The notes below the pieces were generated by a model that ran no database searches, had not been told where the DNA came from, and saw only the letters and a program-made list of their open reading frames with translations. DNA of 64,000 nucleotides from Chryseomicrobium excrementi. Its GTDB lineage: Bacteria > Bacillota > Bacilli > Bacillales_A > Planococcaceae. The position numbers and the translations under genes are program-made. Numbering within the stretch: position 1 is the stretch's first letter; each line of letters opens with the position of its first letter. Of the stretch, positions 17,901-27,089 are shown piece after piece. The stretch covers positions 682,001-746,000 of the forward strand of contig NZ_PCGR01000001.1 of NCBI RefSeq assembly GCF_002798305.1, given 5' to 3'.

Positions 17901-18113
17901 TTATTCGAATGTAACGAGCGTGTCTCCTTCGTTTACAAAGTCCCCTTCAGCTACGTGAATTTCTGCAATTTTACCCGATTGATCGGATTCTACAGGAATC
18001 TCCATTTTCATGGATTCAAGAACTAGAACTACATCACCTGTTACTACTTCTTCCCCAGCCGCTTTGTTCAAAGTGAAGACGGTACCTGCCATTGTTGAAA
18101 TAAGTGTTTTCAT
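17901..18113 (-). CDS. Biotinyl/lipoyl carrier protein
   Basis: Free-standing 70-residue biotin carrier domain for the adjacent carboxylase. The biotin attachment site is the Lys in VLESMKMEIPV near residue 35. Flanking beta strands AGTVFTLNKAAGEEV and GDFVNEGDTLVTFE complete the barrel. I choose the ATG at 18113 over the GTG at 18119 because AAAGGAG is eight bases from it. The ribosome site lies within the end of the biotin carboxylase gene (2 bases apart). It corresponds to YngHB in B. subtilis. Confidence 0.9.
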   Translation of the reverse strand: MKTLISTMAGTVFTLNKAAGEEVVTGDVVLVLESMKMEIPVESDQSGKIAEIHVAEGDFVNEGDTLVTFE

Positions 18114-18115
18114 TG

Positions 18116-19468
18116 TCACTGCTCCTTTAGTTGTAATCTGAATAAATCAATACTGTTAGTTGCATAACGACCTTCTCTGAAACCATCGTATTGAATGAAT
18201 GAACGGAAAAACGCCACATTTGATTTGACACCTTGCACATCCAAGTTCTCTAGTAGTGCATGTGCACGCTCTAAAGCTTGTTCCCGGTCACTACCTGATA
18301 CAATGATTTTTGCAATCATTGGGTCATAGTAAGGTGTTACAGAATTGCCCTCTGCATACCCAGTGTCTATGCGGATTCCTTCACCCTCTGGAAAACGTAA
18401 AACTTCAAGCTTTCCAGGAGAAGGCATGAAGCGCTCCGAATCTTCTGCGTAGAGACGAAATTCAATTGCATGACCTTTGATAGTCAACTCACTTTGTTCT
18501 GAAATAGGAAGCGGTTGATTCATTGCCGTTAGCAGTTGCCATTTTACAAGATCTGTCCCTGTAATCTCTTCTGAAATCGGATGTTCTACTTGCAACCGCG
18601 TGTTCATCTCAAGGAAATAGAAATTTTCATCGGCATCCATAATAAATTCTACAGTACCGGCATTTTTATAATTCACTGCCTTTGCTGCTTGAACAGCTGC
18701 ATCATACAATTTATCTTTCGTCTCCTGGCTAAGAGCCGGCGATGGAGCTTCTTCAATCACTTTTTGGTTGCGGCGCTGTACCGAACAGTTGCGTTCAAAT
18801 AGATGGAAGACGTCCCCTTTGTAGTCTCCAAATACCTGAACTTCGATATGACGAGCTGGTTCCACGAATTTTTCAACGAAAACAGCATCATTACCAAAAT
18901 AATTTTTAGCACGAGTTTTGATTCCAGTGAACTGCTGAGCGAGCGTTTGTTCAGTATCACATTTCACCATACCGATTCCACCGCCGCCGCCAGATGCCTT
19001 CAACATTACCGGATAGCCAATTGAGTTTGCAAACTCTACCGCTTCTTCCGCTGTAGCTAGGCCTTCTTCAGTCCCTGGAACAACTGGAACACCAGCCGCT
19101 TTCATCGTATCACGAGAAGCAATTTTGTCCCCCATCTTGTCAATCGTATCTGCAGATGGTCCAATAAAGTGAATTCCTGCAGCTTCGATTTCTCGAACAA
19201 ACTCCGCATTTTCAGATAAGAAGCCGTATCCTGGGTGGATGGCATCCACTTGTTCTTCTTTTGCGATGCGGATGATAGCTTCTTTATTAAGATAGGATTG
19301 ATTCACAGGTGCTGGCCCAATCAGATGCGCATGCGTTGCCTGTTTGACAAAAGGCATGTCAGCATCCGCTTCAGAATAGACTGCCACGGTTTCGATTCCC
19401 ATCTCGTCACATGTACGAATGATCCGACTTGCGATTTCTCCCCGATTTGCAATTAGTATACGTTTCAA
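18116..19468 (-). CDS. Biotin carboxylase subunit of acyl-CoA carboxylase
   Basis: ATP-grasp enzyme that carboxylates biotin on the carrier. Features in order: the N-terminal ILIANRGEIASRIIRTC, the glycine loop KASGGGGGIGMVKC near residue 160, VEKFVEPARHIEVQVFGD, the ATP/metal site FLEMNTRLQVEHPISEEITG near 285, and a C-terminal EFRLYAEDSERFMPSPG. The 450 residues match AccC-type subunits. It probably serves branched-chain or propionyl-CoA degradation rather than fatty acid synthesis, because it sits with a carboxyltransferase and an enoyl-CoA hydratase. That role is inference. Confidence 0.92.
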   Translation of the reverse strand: MKRILIANRGEIASRIIRTCDEMGIETVAVYSEADADMPFVKQATHAHLIGPAPVNQSYLNKEAIIRIAKEEQVDAIHPGYGFLSENAEFVREIEAAGIHFIGPSADTIDKMGDKIASRDTMKAAGVPVVPGTEEGLATAEEAVEFANSIGYPVMLKASGGGGGIGMVKCDTEQTLAQQFTGIKTRAKNYFGNDAVFVEKFVEPARHIEVQVFGDYKGDVFHLFERNCSVQRRNQKVIEEAPSPALSQETKDKLYDAAVQAAKAVNYKNAGTVEFIMDADENFYFLEMNTRLQVEHPISEEITGTDLVKWQLLTAMNQPLPISEQSELTIKGHAIEFRLYAEDSERFMPSPGKLEVLRFPEGEGIRIDTGYAEGNSVTPYYDPMIAKIIVSGSDREQALERAHALLENLDVQGVKSNVAFFRSFIQYDGFREGRYATNSIDLFRLQLKEQ

Positions 19469-19564
19469 TCCATCTCTCCCCTTCCCACACTTTTTAAGTC
19501 TATACGATAGATGAAAGCGATTTCAACTATCAATTGACAAAATAAATCAAATTGTCCGGACTTT

Positions 19565-20323
19565 TTAGTTTTTTCGGTTCAAAAAGTGGGCCACTGCATC
19601 GTGGTGAGGTTGTTGTTCCCATAATACGGAACACCAGCGAGCCTCTTCTAACATGCGGTCAAGAATCACTTGTTCTCTTAAAGGAGCCGTCAAAATCGAT
19701 TTATAAGCTCTTGTAACGGTAGGATGACGAGTTTTCATTGTTTGAATAAATGCTGCTAGCGCTGCCCATTTGTCGCCTTCATAGCTTTCAGTTACCCAGC
19801 CAAGCTCTTTAAGCTTTGTTGCTTCAAGAGGCTCTGCTTCTGTTGTGAACTTCAATAATTTATCGTATGCCAGGCCTTTTGTTTGAAGCAGGGTTGTTCC
19901 ACCCCAACCTGATGTAATCGCAAGTCGACCTTGGATAAACCCTGCCTTGGCATCTTTTCGCATCAAACGGTAATCACAGGCACTCGCAATCTCTGCACCG
20001 CCTCCAATGGCTGTCCCATTAAGTAAAGCGATTACGAGTACCGGTTGCGTGGCCAATTTATAGAGGATATGTGTCATTCGTTCATGGATAGCAAATGCTT
20101 CTTGTTCTGTCCGAACAGAGTGAAAGACACTTAAATCTCCTCCACTGCAAAACGTTTTGTTTCCTTCCCCCGTGATGACACCAAAATGGACATCTGGTTG
20201 GTCTAAACGTTTTAAGAAGAGCTCGAGCCCCTCCATCACTTCAAAGTTTACTGCGTTATGTATGTGCGGTCTGGTAATTTGAAACTGGACGATTCCATCT
20301 AACTGATCAATTCGAAAGCTCAT
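19565..20323 (-). CDS. Enoyl-CoA hydratase/isomerase family protein
   Basis: Crotonase-fold protein of about 252 residues. The first oxyanion-hole region reads GNKTFCSGGDLSVFHS and the second NGTAIGGGAEIASACDYRLM, where the GGGAE segment normally supplies a catalytic Glu. FIQGRLAITSGWGGTTLL follows, and the C-terminus has RWCSVLWEQQPHHDAVAHFL. The ATG at 20323 (MSFRIDQLDG) fits GGGGGA better than the one at 20329. It precedes the biotin carboxylase gene by 96 bases. The true reaction (hydratase, or a CoA-thioester lyase) is open. Confidence 0.85.
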   Translation of the reverse strand: MSFRIDQLDGIVQFQITRPHIHNAVNFEVMEGLELFLKRLDQPDVHFGVITGEGNKTFCSGGDLSVFHSVRTEQEAFAIHERMTHILYKLATQPVLVIALLNGTAIGGGAEIASACDYRLMRKDAKAGFIQGRLAITSGWGGTTLLQTKGLAYDKLLKFTTEAEPLEATKLKELGWVTESYEGDKWAALAAFIQTMKTRHPTVTRAYKSILTAPLREQVILDRMLEEARWCSVLWEQQPHHDAVAHFLNRKN

Positions 20324-20351
20324 GTCCATCCCCCTAATAAAAATTGAATAT

Positions 20352-20394
20352 AAAAAAAGACTACCAAAGAGCCATGGTCTCTCTGGTAGTCTTT
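20352..20394 (-). terminator. Strong hairpin terminator between rpmF and the enoyl-CoA hydratase gene
   Basis: Eleven-base arms (AAAGACTACCA / TGGTAGTCTTT) with further pairing in the loop and a seven-base T-run on the minus strand. It ends the ylbN-rpmF transcript but lies only about 20 bases before the ribosome site of the downstream gene. It may therefore act as an attenuator, or the carboxylase promoter overlaps it. Confidence 0.85.
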
Positions 20395-20402
20395 ATTATA
20401 CG

Positions 20403-20458
20403 GATAACTCAACAAGTTATCAGTATTTATGTTCTAAAACATAGCTGCGCAAATACTG
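20403..20458 (-). other. Two extra hairpins directly downstream of rpmF
   Basis: GATAACT-CAACA-AGTTATC (20403-20421) is followed by CAGTATTT...AAATACTG (20421-20458), which encloses a smaller ATGTT-CTAA-AACAT hairpin. With the terminator at 20352-20394 this makes three stem-loops in about 105 bases after rpmF. Their role is unknown; 3'-end processing or attenuation are possibilities. Confidence 0.5.
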
Positions 20459-20460
20459 AA

Positions 20461-20634
20461 TTATTTGCTTACAACTTCTTTCCCTTTGTAGTGTCCGCAT
20501 GACTTACATACGCGGTGAGCCAATTTTGCTTCACCACAGTTAGGGCATGCTACCATACCAGGTACAGATAATTTGAAATGCGTACGACGCTTTCTTTTTG
20601 CAGTTTTAGAAGTTCTTCTAAATGGTACAGCCAT
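20461..20634 (-). CDS. rpmF: 50S ribosomal protein L32
   Basis: Large-subunit protein bL32, 57 residues. The start is the ATG at 20634 ([20 protein letters not shown]), with AAGGAGGT upstream. It is the zinc-binding form, with both Cys pairs present (CPNCGE and CKSCGH), rather than the cysteine-free form used under zinc starvation. It is 21 bases after ylbN, the classic ylbN-rpmF pair. Confidence 0.98.
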   Translation of the reverse strand: MAVPFRRTSKTAKRKRRTHFKLSVPGMVACPNCGEAKLAHRVCKSCGHYKGKEVVSK

Positions 20635-20655
20635 TGATGGCACCTCCTTACAGAT

Positions 20656-21180
20656 CTAATCGTCTGTTTGATCAAAATACTTAGCTAATTCAGCAAGTCT
20701 TGGATCCGTTTTTTGTTCTGCCGCTTCCTTTTCTTCTAGCTCTTCTTCCGTTGCAAAACTCCAAAAACTTCCACCTTCCGGCTTCTGCTCGTCTGCATCG
20801 TCTTCAAAGACTTGAAGAGGAATCGTTAAAAGAATCAGTTCCTCTAATACAGGATCTACGTGAATGACCTCTCCTTTAACAGGATGAACGTTTTCACTTT
20901 CTTCTGCATGCTCCGACCAATCAAACATTTCTGTTGAATCAATCGAGAAAGGAAACTTCACATCTGCCCACGTCCGCGAACTTGGTAAGATGAGATGCCC
21001 TTCTAACTGGAAGTGACAAGTTAAACTCGTTGCACCCACTGTACAACGGGCCTTTACATGTACGGGTGATACGTGCCGAATCTCCGGATTTCGAGTCTTC
21101 AGTTCAGGAAGCTGAACTTCTTCGTCAATTTCCATCTGACTGCGACGGTATTTCGCCAATTGATGAATTGTCCATTTCAT
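20656..21180 (-). CDS. ylbN: YceD/YlbN family protein (DUF177)
   Basis: DUF177 protein of 174 residues, of a family implicated in 23S rRNA accumulation in other organisms. Conserved parts are MKWTIHQLAKYRR, VGATSLTCHFQLEGHLILPS, then an acidic C-terminus with VDPVLEELILLTIPLQV and DPRLAELAKYFD. Its fixed coupling to rpmF and divergence from tmcAL match B. subtilis. Confidence 0.88.
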   Translation of the reverse strand: MKWTIHQLAKYRRSQMEIDEEVQLPELKTRNPEIRHVSPVHVKARCTVGATSLTCHFQLEGHLILPSSRTWADVKFPFSIDSTEMFDWSEHAEESENVHPVKGEVIHVDPVLEELILLTIPLQVFEDDADEQKPEGGSFWSFATEEELEEKEAAEQKTDPRLAELAKYFDQTDD

Positions 21181-21247
21181 ACGTTTATCACCTCAAGACA
21201 ACAAAGTTGATTATATAACGTGCTGAAATAGATGTCAAGATAATTTC

Positions 21248-21290
21248 TTGTCACCTGATTTCTTTCTACGTATACTGTTACTAGTATACG
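21248..21290 (+). promoter_or_regulatory. tmcAL promoter with an overlapping inverted repeat
   Basis: TTGTCA (21248-21253), a 17-base spacer and TATACT (21271-21276) form a good sigma-A promoter. The -10 box lies in an inverted repeat CGTATAC-N8-GTATACG (21269-21290) that spans the likely transcription start. Confidence 0.7.
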
Positions 21291-21305
21291 AAGGGGCGAT
21301 GAAAA

Positions 21306-22505
21306 ATGAAAGCAACAGGAGTTGTAGTTGAGCACAATCCGTTTCATAACGGTCATGCTTATCATATAGAACAGGCCCGCCAGTCATCTGGTGCAGACGT
21401 TGTCGTGGCCGTCATGTCAGGCAATTTTTTGCAGCGAGGAGAACCTGCACTCGTTGATAAATGGACACGAGCTGGGATGTCTCTAGCAAACGGTGTAGAC
21501 CTGGTCGTTGAACTTCCCTACCGCTATGCAACTGCATCTGCTACTGAATTTGCTGCCGGATCCATCCATTTGCTTGAGCAGCTAGGATGTACCTCTTTTG
21601 TATTTGGTAGTGAACACGGCAAGATCCAGTCGTTTCTTGATACATATCATCTGATTCATTCAAATCGTGACACCTACGAACATGCCATTCGTCAGTCTTT
21701 ACAAGCTGGCAACAGCTATCCAATGGCTTTGCAGCATGCCTTTCTTGCAGTTGCACACGACGCAACCGAATTCGTGGATTTATCACAACCCAACAATATA
21801 TTAGGGTATCACTATGTCGAAGCTGCCCTAAGTCAGTCCTTTTCGATTCAACCTTTGACGATAGAACGGATCGGTGCTGGCTATCATGAATTTATACAAC
21901 AGGGCCAGTCTATTGCAAGTGCCACAGGCATTCGTCACGCACTTTTTGAGACGATGGAGATTCCAGGAGAGTTTGTACCTAAAGAAACATTACAAGCGCT
22001 CACAGGCTGGTATGAACGCTATCAACAATACGGTAGCTGGGAACAATTCTGGCCGCGACTTCGCTACGCCATCTTGTCCAACAGTTCCGAGCAGCTGAGG
22101 AACATTGCAGAAGTAACGGAAGGTATTGAACACGCCATTCGAAAACACGCTCTAGTTTCTGCAAGTTATAGTGAGTTTATGCACCGGTTGAAATCGAAAC
22201 GGTACACGTGGACTCGTCTACAGCGTATGATGACACATATTTATACAGGTTTTCAAGAATCTTCTCGCACGACGGCTTTACCTGATGCTGTTCGACTGCT
22301 CGGGAGAACCGATAAAGGGCAGCAGTATCTGGGTCAAATAAAAAAAGACTGCCCGCTGCCGATTGTATCTCGGCTGGCGAGCAGTTCTTCTGAGTTTCTT
22401 GCACAAGACACAAAGGTTTCAGACCTTTATTATTTAGGATTTGAAGTTGGCGAGATTCACCACCTTGTTGGACAAGAATATAAAAGACTGCCTCTTAAGA
22501 TTTAG
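21306..22505 (+). CDS. tmcAL: tRNA(Met) cytidine acetate ligase TmcAL
   Basis: Enzyme making N4-acetylcytidine at the wobble position of elongator tRNA-Met, using acetate and ATP (YlbM in B. subtilis). The nucleotidyltransferase motif VEHNPFHNGHAYHI lies at the N-terminus, followed by AVMSGNFLQRGEPALVDKW and ELPYRYATASATEFA. The C-terminal half is helical. The 399 residues are typical. It reads opposite to ylbN and ends tail-to-tail with ylbL, overlapping by 11 bases. Confidence 0.93.
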   Translation: MKATGVVVEHNPFHNGHAYHIEQARQSSGADVVVAVMSGNFLQRGEPALVDKWTRAGMSLANGVDLVVELPYRYATASATEFAAGSIHLLEQLGCTSFVFGSEHGKIQSFLDTYHLIHSNRDTYEHAIRQSLQAGNSYPMALQHAFLAVAHDATEFVDLSQPNNILGYHYVEAALSQSFSIQPLTIERIGAGYHEFIQQGQSIASATGIRHALFETMEIPGEFVPKETLQALTGWYERYQQYGSWEQFWPRLRYAILSNSSEQLRNIAEVTEGIEHAIRKHALVSASYSEFMHRLKSKRYTWTRLQRMMTHIYTGFQESSRTTALPDAVRLLGRTDKGQQYLGQIKKDCPLPIVSRLASSSSEFLAQDTKVSDLYYLGFEVGEIHHLVGQEYKRLPLKI

Positions 22506-23538
22506 GGGGCAGTTTTTCTAAGTAATTCAGTGCATCATCAATGGTTTTCACCGGAATGATATCGAGCTCAAGATCTAGCTTCTCTTTTGTCTCCACAGCC
22601 AACTGGTAGTTACTCACGAGATCTGGGTTCTGCTTTAAGATTTCAGGATCAATGGTATCGTCGGGAGCAAACATAAAGTCTACATCCTCGTCTGCCGCTG
22701 CTACTACTTTTAAATCGATCCCACCAATGCGGCCGACCTTTCCATCTTCTAAAATTTCTCCCGTGCCCGCAATTTTGTACCCCTTCGTCAAGTCCTCTTC
22801 TAAAAGCTGATTCATGATTTCCAATGTGAACATCAGCCCCGCTGATGGGCCCCCGATTTCCTCTGACTCAAAAGATACTTCACGTTCTGTTGTGATTTCT
22901 TGGTCTTGCTGATAGGAGATACCCACTGCCGGGCGATCGGGGATTTCCTCAATACTTCCTAACGTGATTTGTTCTTCACGAGTCTCTCCATCTCTTTGAA
23001 CCGTCAGATTGATGGTATCTCCTACTTCTTTTGTCAGGATGAACTCTTGAAGTGCTGTCTCGCTGACATCTCCATTTCCATCAATCGCTACAATACGGTC
23101 CCCTGGTCGTAACTTCCCATCTGCAGGACTTTCTTTGACTACGGAATAGATAAACAGACCATTGTTGATCAATTCATAGGGTTCCCCTGTTTTTTCATAA
23201 GCCACTTTAATCGCATTGAGTTGTGAGTTGGACATCAACTTCAACTGGCGAACCTCATAAGCTTCATCGTCCTCGTCTTCACGGCGTATCTGATTGGCTT
23301 CCATCAAATGTTCGGGGTCTTTCAGTCGCTGATACAAATACGTTGCTGGAGTAGCTTTCGAAAAGGCGATCGTCAATAGCCGAAGTTCCCCTTCATCTCC
23401 CGCGTCTTGATTTTCCACTTGGACGATAGGAGATAATTCGTATGCGCCACCTGGTTTAGAAATATAATAATCCAGCGGATAAAATAGGAACAATAAGACA
23501 GCCAGCAACAGAAGCGGTCCTCTCCATTTCTTCATCAT
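22495..23538 (-). CDS. ylbL: PDZ-Lon type serine protease YlbL (SepM-like)
   Basis: Membrane-anchored protease of 347 residues. It has a signal anchor (residues 5-25), a PDZ domain (KESPADGKLRPGDRIVAIDG) and a C-terminal Lon-type proteolytic domain. The catalytic dyad is visible: Ser in EIGGPSAGLMFTLEI (about 231) and Lys in GRIGGIDLKVVAAADE (about 275). The family includes SepM, which processes a streptococcal pheromone; in B. subtilis YlbL has been linked to turnover of a DNA-damage division inhibitor. The substrate here is unknown. Confidence 0.9.
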   Translation of the reverse strand: MMKKWRGPLLLLAVLLFLFYPLDYYISKPGGAYELSPIVQVENQDAGDEGELRLLTIAFSKATPATYLYQRLKDPEHLMEANQIRREDEDDEAYEVRQLKLMSNSQLNAIKVAYEKTGEPYELINNGLFIYSVVKESPADGKLRPGDRIVAIDGNGDVSETALQEFILTKEVGDTINLTVQRDGETREEQITLGSIEEIPDRPAVGISYQQDQEITTEREVSFESEEIGGPSAGLMFTLEIMNQLLEEDLTKGYKIAGTGEILEDGKVGRIGGIDLKVVAAADEDVDFMFAPDDTIDPEILKQNPDLVSNYQLAVETKEKLDLELDIIPVKTIDDALNYLEKLPPKS

Positions 23539-23581
23539 ATGCTCATTCCCTTCCCCTGTCTCTTGTCGAATCCATAAGGAG

Positions 23582-24272
23582 ATGACTACTATACACTACC
23601 TTATTCAATTAGCTTGTTTGGTTATGATGGCTTTAGGGTTGACCTACCCTGAAGCGTCTTACCAAGGAGCTACACAAGGTTTTACGTTATTTTTGACGGT
23701 TCTAGTCCCTTATTTGTTGCCATTCATTACGTTATCTAAGGTGTTTATTTGGTCATTTACTTCTCGAACTAAACAGTTGTTTAGCTTTTGGCTCTATGTG
23801 TGTCGCTGTTACACAATCAATTGATAGGCATTTTACTCTATAGAGCAATTCACTGTATTAATTTATTGTTTTTTTCTACTGGAGACTCTCGAATGGACAA
23901 CAGTTGAACTCGAGACCTCTCTCGTTAAAGCCACATCAGTCTTTGGATCAATAACTGAAACGTTGACTATCATTGCGGTATCCGTCATTGTCAGCAGTGC
24001 AATTGCTGAAATCGTGATTCAATCCCTTACACTCCCTCCCAATCTAGGAGGATTACTTAATGGAATGCTTGAACTATCAGCAGGGATGGGTCAATTGGCG
24101 ACACTAGATGCTCCACTGGTTTATTACGGAATCGCTTTGGGCTTCTCTAGTTTAGTATTCATTTGCAAAATTATCTGTTGATCCGAGGTTCGGGAATTTC
24201 ATTGGGTCCCTACTGGTTGTCTCGTATCGTGACAGTAGCTATATTAGCTTTGCTGTTACTTATGCTCGAATA
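23582..24272 (+). pseudogene. spoVV: Decayed spoVV (ylbJ), spore DPA transporter
   Basis: Remnant of the multi-pass membrane protein YlbJ/SpoVV, which moves dipicolinic acid toward the forespore. Three pieces in different frames remain. The N-terminus is GLTYPEASYQGATQGFTLFL and LTVLVPYLLPFITLSKVF. After stops comes a middle-to-late part, LGGLLNGMLELSAGMGQLAT and YYGIALGFSSLVF. Another shift gives a C-terminus, GISLGPYWLSRIVTVAILAL, to a stop at 24272. About 0.69 kb remains of an expected 1.2 kb. Position between ylbL and coaD matches B. subtilis (ylbK is absent). It is read here on the plus strand, convergent with coaD. Confidence 0.85.
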
Positions 24273-24280
24273 GAAGTTAC

Positions 24281-25322
<1,042 letters not shown>

Positions 25323-25398
25323 AACTCTTCCCCTTTCCAAGTACCTCAATATCTAGTAAATTAACATAAGTAGCTTTAATAAGAAAGGACGTCACAAC

Positions 25399-25785
25399 AT
25401 GATTCAACGATTTATAGAATTAGGTGAAGGATATGGAGATGTATTTGAGTTATGTGAACTCGCAAAAACCAATCAACACCGAATCCATCACGCGTTTATT
25501 TTGCACGGAACAAAAAATGACAAAAAAAGTGTCTCCTTGGCTTTAGCACTGAAGCCAGCAGGAGACGTGCCTTTTATTCCTATCTATATTTGTCGAGAAG
25601 GAATAGATTTTAGAGAACCAAAAATGGAAAGACAACTGGCATTTGAAAACGTGCTAGCTGATCTTGACGTGACACCTGTTACACTCGAAGTCAAACATTC
25701 CAGCGAATTTGGGTCAGTCGATCACTATTATCAAGCCCTCATCGCTATCATGCGCCTGAACCATTTGCTGCCGCCTTTATCATAA
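25399..25785 (+). CDS. Conserved hypothetical protein, 128 residues
   Basis: Soluble protein beginning [20 protein letters not shown], with a good ribosome site (AGAAAGGACG). I recognise it only as a small Bacillales protein found beside ylbG/ylbH; some homologues carry doubtful names such as methylthioribose kinase. No signal peptide, membrane helix or catalytic motif is evident. It has alternating beta-rich stretches ([26 protein letters not shown]). It converges on ylbG with a six-base overlap of coding ends. Confidence 0.7.
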   Translation: MIQRFIELGEGYGDVFELCELAKTNQHRIHHAFILHGTKNDKKSVSLALALKPAGDVPFIPIYICREGIDFREPKMERQLAFENVLADLDVTPVTLEVKHSSEFGSVDHYYQALIAIMRLNHLLPPLS

Positions 25786-26058
25786 GCCAATCTTGTAGTC
25801 GTATTCTTTCGCTTTATCGGGTTTGGAGTTTTCATACTCCGTCTTGATAAACGGTCGCTCCGATTCCATAAGCTTTTTCACAAATGGCAGCTTCAGTAAT
25901 TTAGCAGTTACGGCTTCTACTTCTTCTTGATTGACGTAGATGACTGCGTACTTTAATTTTCTCGATATATAATAGACATGACCATATTTTCGTAATGTCT
26001 TTGCATGCTTCAGATGATTGACGAATACAATCAATCCTTGTCTAGGAATCATAGCCAT
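25780..26058 (-). CDS. ylbG: DUF2129/UPF0298 protein YlbG
   Basis: Small cytosolic protein of 92 residues of the DUF2129 family, function unknown. Conserved features: [39 protein letters not shown] and [20 protein letters not shown] near the C-terminus. It keeps its B. subtilis position between rsmD (ylbH) and ylbF, although a glycerophosphodiesterase gene is inserted on the other strand between ylbG and ylbF. Confidence 0.88.
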   Translation of the reverse strand: MAMIPRQGLIVFVNHLKHAKTLRKYGHVYYISRKLKYAVIYVNQEEVEAVTAKLLKLPFVKKLMESERPFIKTEYENSKPDKAKEYDYKIGL

Positions 26059-26156
26059 TCCTCACTTTCTAGATTTGCTCAAATTGCTCTTTCGTAGTAA
26101 GTTAAGTCTACCACAGCAGGGAATTTCTGAAAACTGAATCACTAGGAGGCAACAGC

Positions 26157-27065
26157 ATGACACGCAAACGCAAGATTGCACTGCTCCTTGCAGCAGCTGC
26201 AGGAACTGCTTGGGCAGGAACTAAGGCCCTGTCCAAACCACAACCACGACCGCAGAAACAAGTTTTAGATACAGCATCACCCATCATTTTAGCCCATCGT
26301 GGTGGTTCACTAATTGGACCTGAATCCACTTTACTTGCCTTTGAAAAAGCAGCGGAGCTTGGTGTGCATGGCTTTGAAATCGATTTACGCATGACAAAAG
26401 ATGAACAGATCATCGTGTTCCATGATGATACCGTAGACCGCACAAGCGCTACTTCAGGACGTGTGAGCGATATGACATTAGAGGCTATCCAAGCAATCGA
26501 TTTTAGCGCAAACTTTGAAGGACGCGAGCAGTTCACAGAACAAGAACTGGAAAAAGCTCGCATCCTCACACTAGATGAATTGCTAGAGCGGTTTCCTTTT
26601 ATGTACATCAATATGGATATGAAAGATGCCCCTTCTTCTTATGAGGGTTCTCTGATGCCATCTAAACTTTGGCGAATCATTGAAGAAGCGGGTGCTCTTG
26701 ACCGCGTTGTCGTAACGAGCTTTTATGATGAACAGATTGACCGTTTTAATCTGTATGCGCAAAATCGTGTCGCTCTAGGGGCTGGAGAGAAAGAAGTTCG
26801 CAAGGCCTATACTGCTTATACAAGCCAGTTCAAACATCTCTATCATCCTAAAGCAGATGTCTTCCAGTTGCCGGTGAAACATAAATCGATTCGCTTAGAT
26901 TTAAAAGGGTTTATTGAATTCTTGCATTCTTTAAACATCAAAGTGCATTACTGGACGATTGATGAGGAAGAGGAAATGCTGCGGCTTGTGAAACAAGGAG
27001 CGGATGGAATTGTTACCGATCGCCCAGACCTTGCTATTGAGACGCTTGAAAACAATACAAAATAA
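26157..27065 (+). CDS. Glycerophosphodiester phosphodiesterase family protein
   Basis: TIM-barrel phosphodiesterase hydrolysing glycerophosphodiesters to glycerol-3-phosphate and an alcohol. The N-terminal basic-hydrophobic segment (RKRKIALLLAAAAGTAWAG) looks like a signal anchor, so the enzyme probably faces outward. Catalytic residues are visible: His-Arg in ILAHRGGSLIGPESTLLAF, Glu and Asp in GFEIDLRMTKD, and His in IIVFHDDTVDRT. The 302 residues are typical. A GGAGG ribosome site precedes the ATG. It is absent from this position in B. subtilis, so probably a lineage-specific insertion between ylbG and ylbF. Confidence 0.9.
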   Translation: MTRKRKIALLLAAAAGTAWAGTKALSKPQPRPQKQVLDTASPIILAHRGGSLIGPESTLLAFEKAAELGVHGFEIDLRMTKDEQIIVFHDDTVDRTSATSGRVSDMTLEAIQAIDFSANFEGREQFTEQELEKARILTLDELLERFPFMYINMDMKDAPSSYEGSLMPSKLWRIIEEAGALDRVVVTSFYDEQIDRFNLYAQNRVALGAGEKEVRKAYTAYTSQFKHLYHPKADVFQLPVKHKSIRLDLKGFIEFLHSLNIKVHYWTIDEEEEMLRLVKQGADGIVTDRPDLAIETLENNTK

Positions 27066-27086
27066 AAAAGCCCCCGAAGGGACTTT
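27063..27086 (-). terminator. Terminator after ylbF
   Basis: AAGTCCC-TTCG-GGGGCTT hairpin followed by a run of Ts on the minus strand, between the convergent ylbF and phosphodiesterase genes. It may also serve the plus-strand gene weakly. Confidence 0.75.
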
Positions 27087-27089
27087 GCA

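Noticed and set aside
23963-24181. 72-codon frame considered as a small membrane protein
   Set aside because: Better explained as the late part of YlbJ/SpoVV, with matching pieces before and after it in other frames.
26108-26611. 167-codon open frame antisense to the glycerophosphodiesterase gene
   Set aside because: Ser/Arg-rich shadow of a well-conserved gene, with no ribosome site and no domain.
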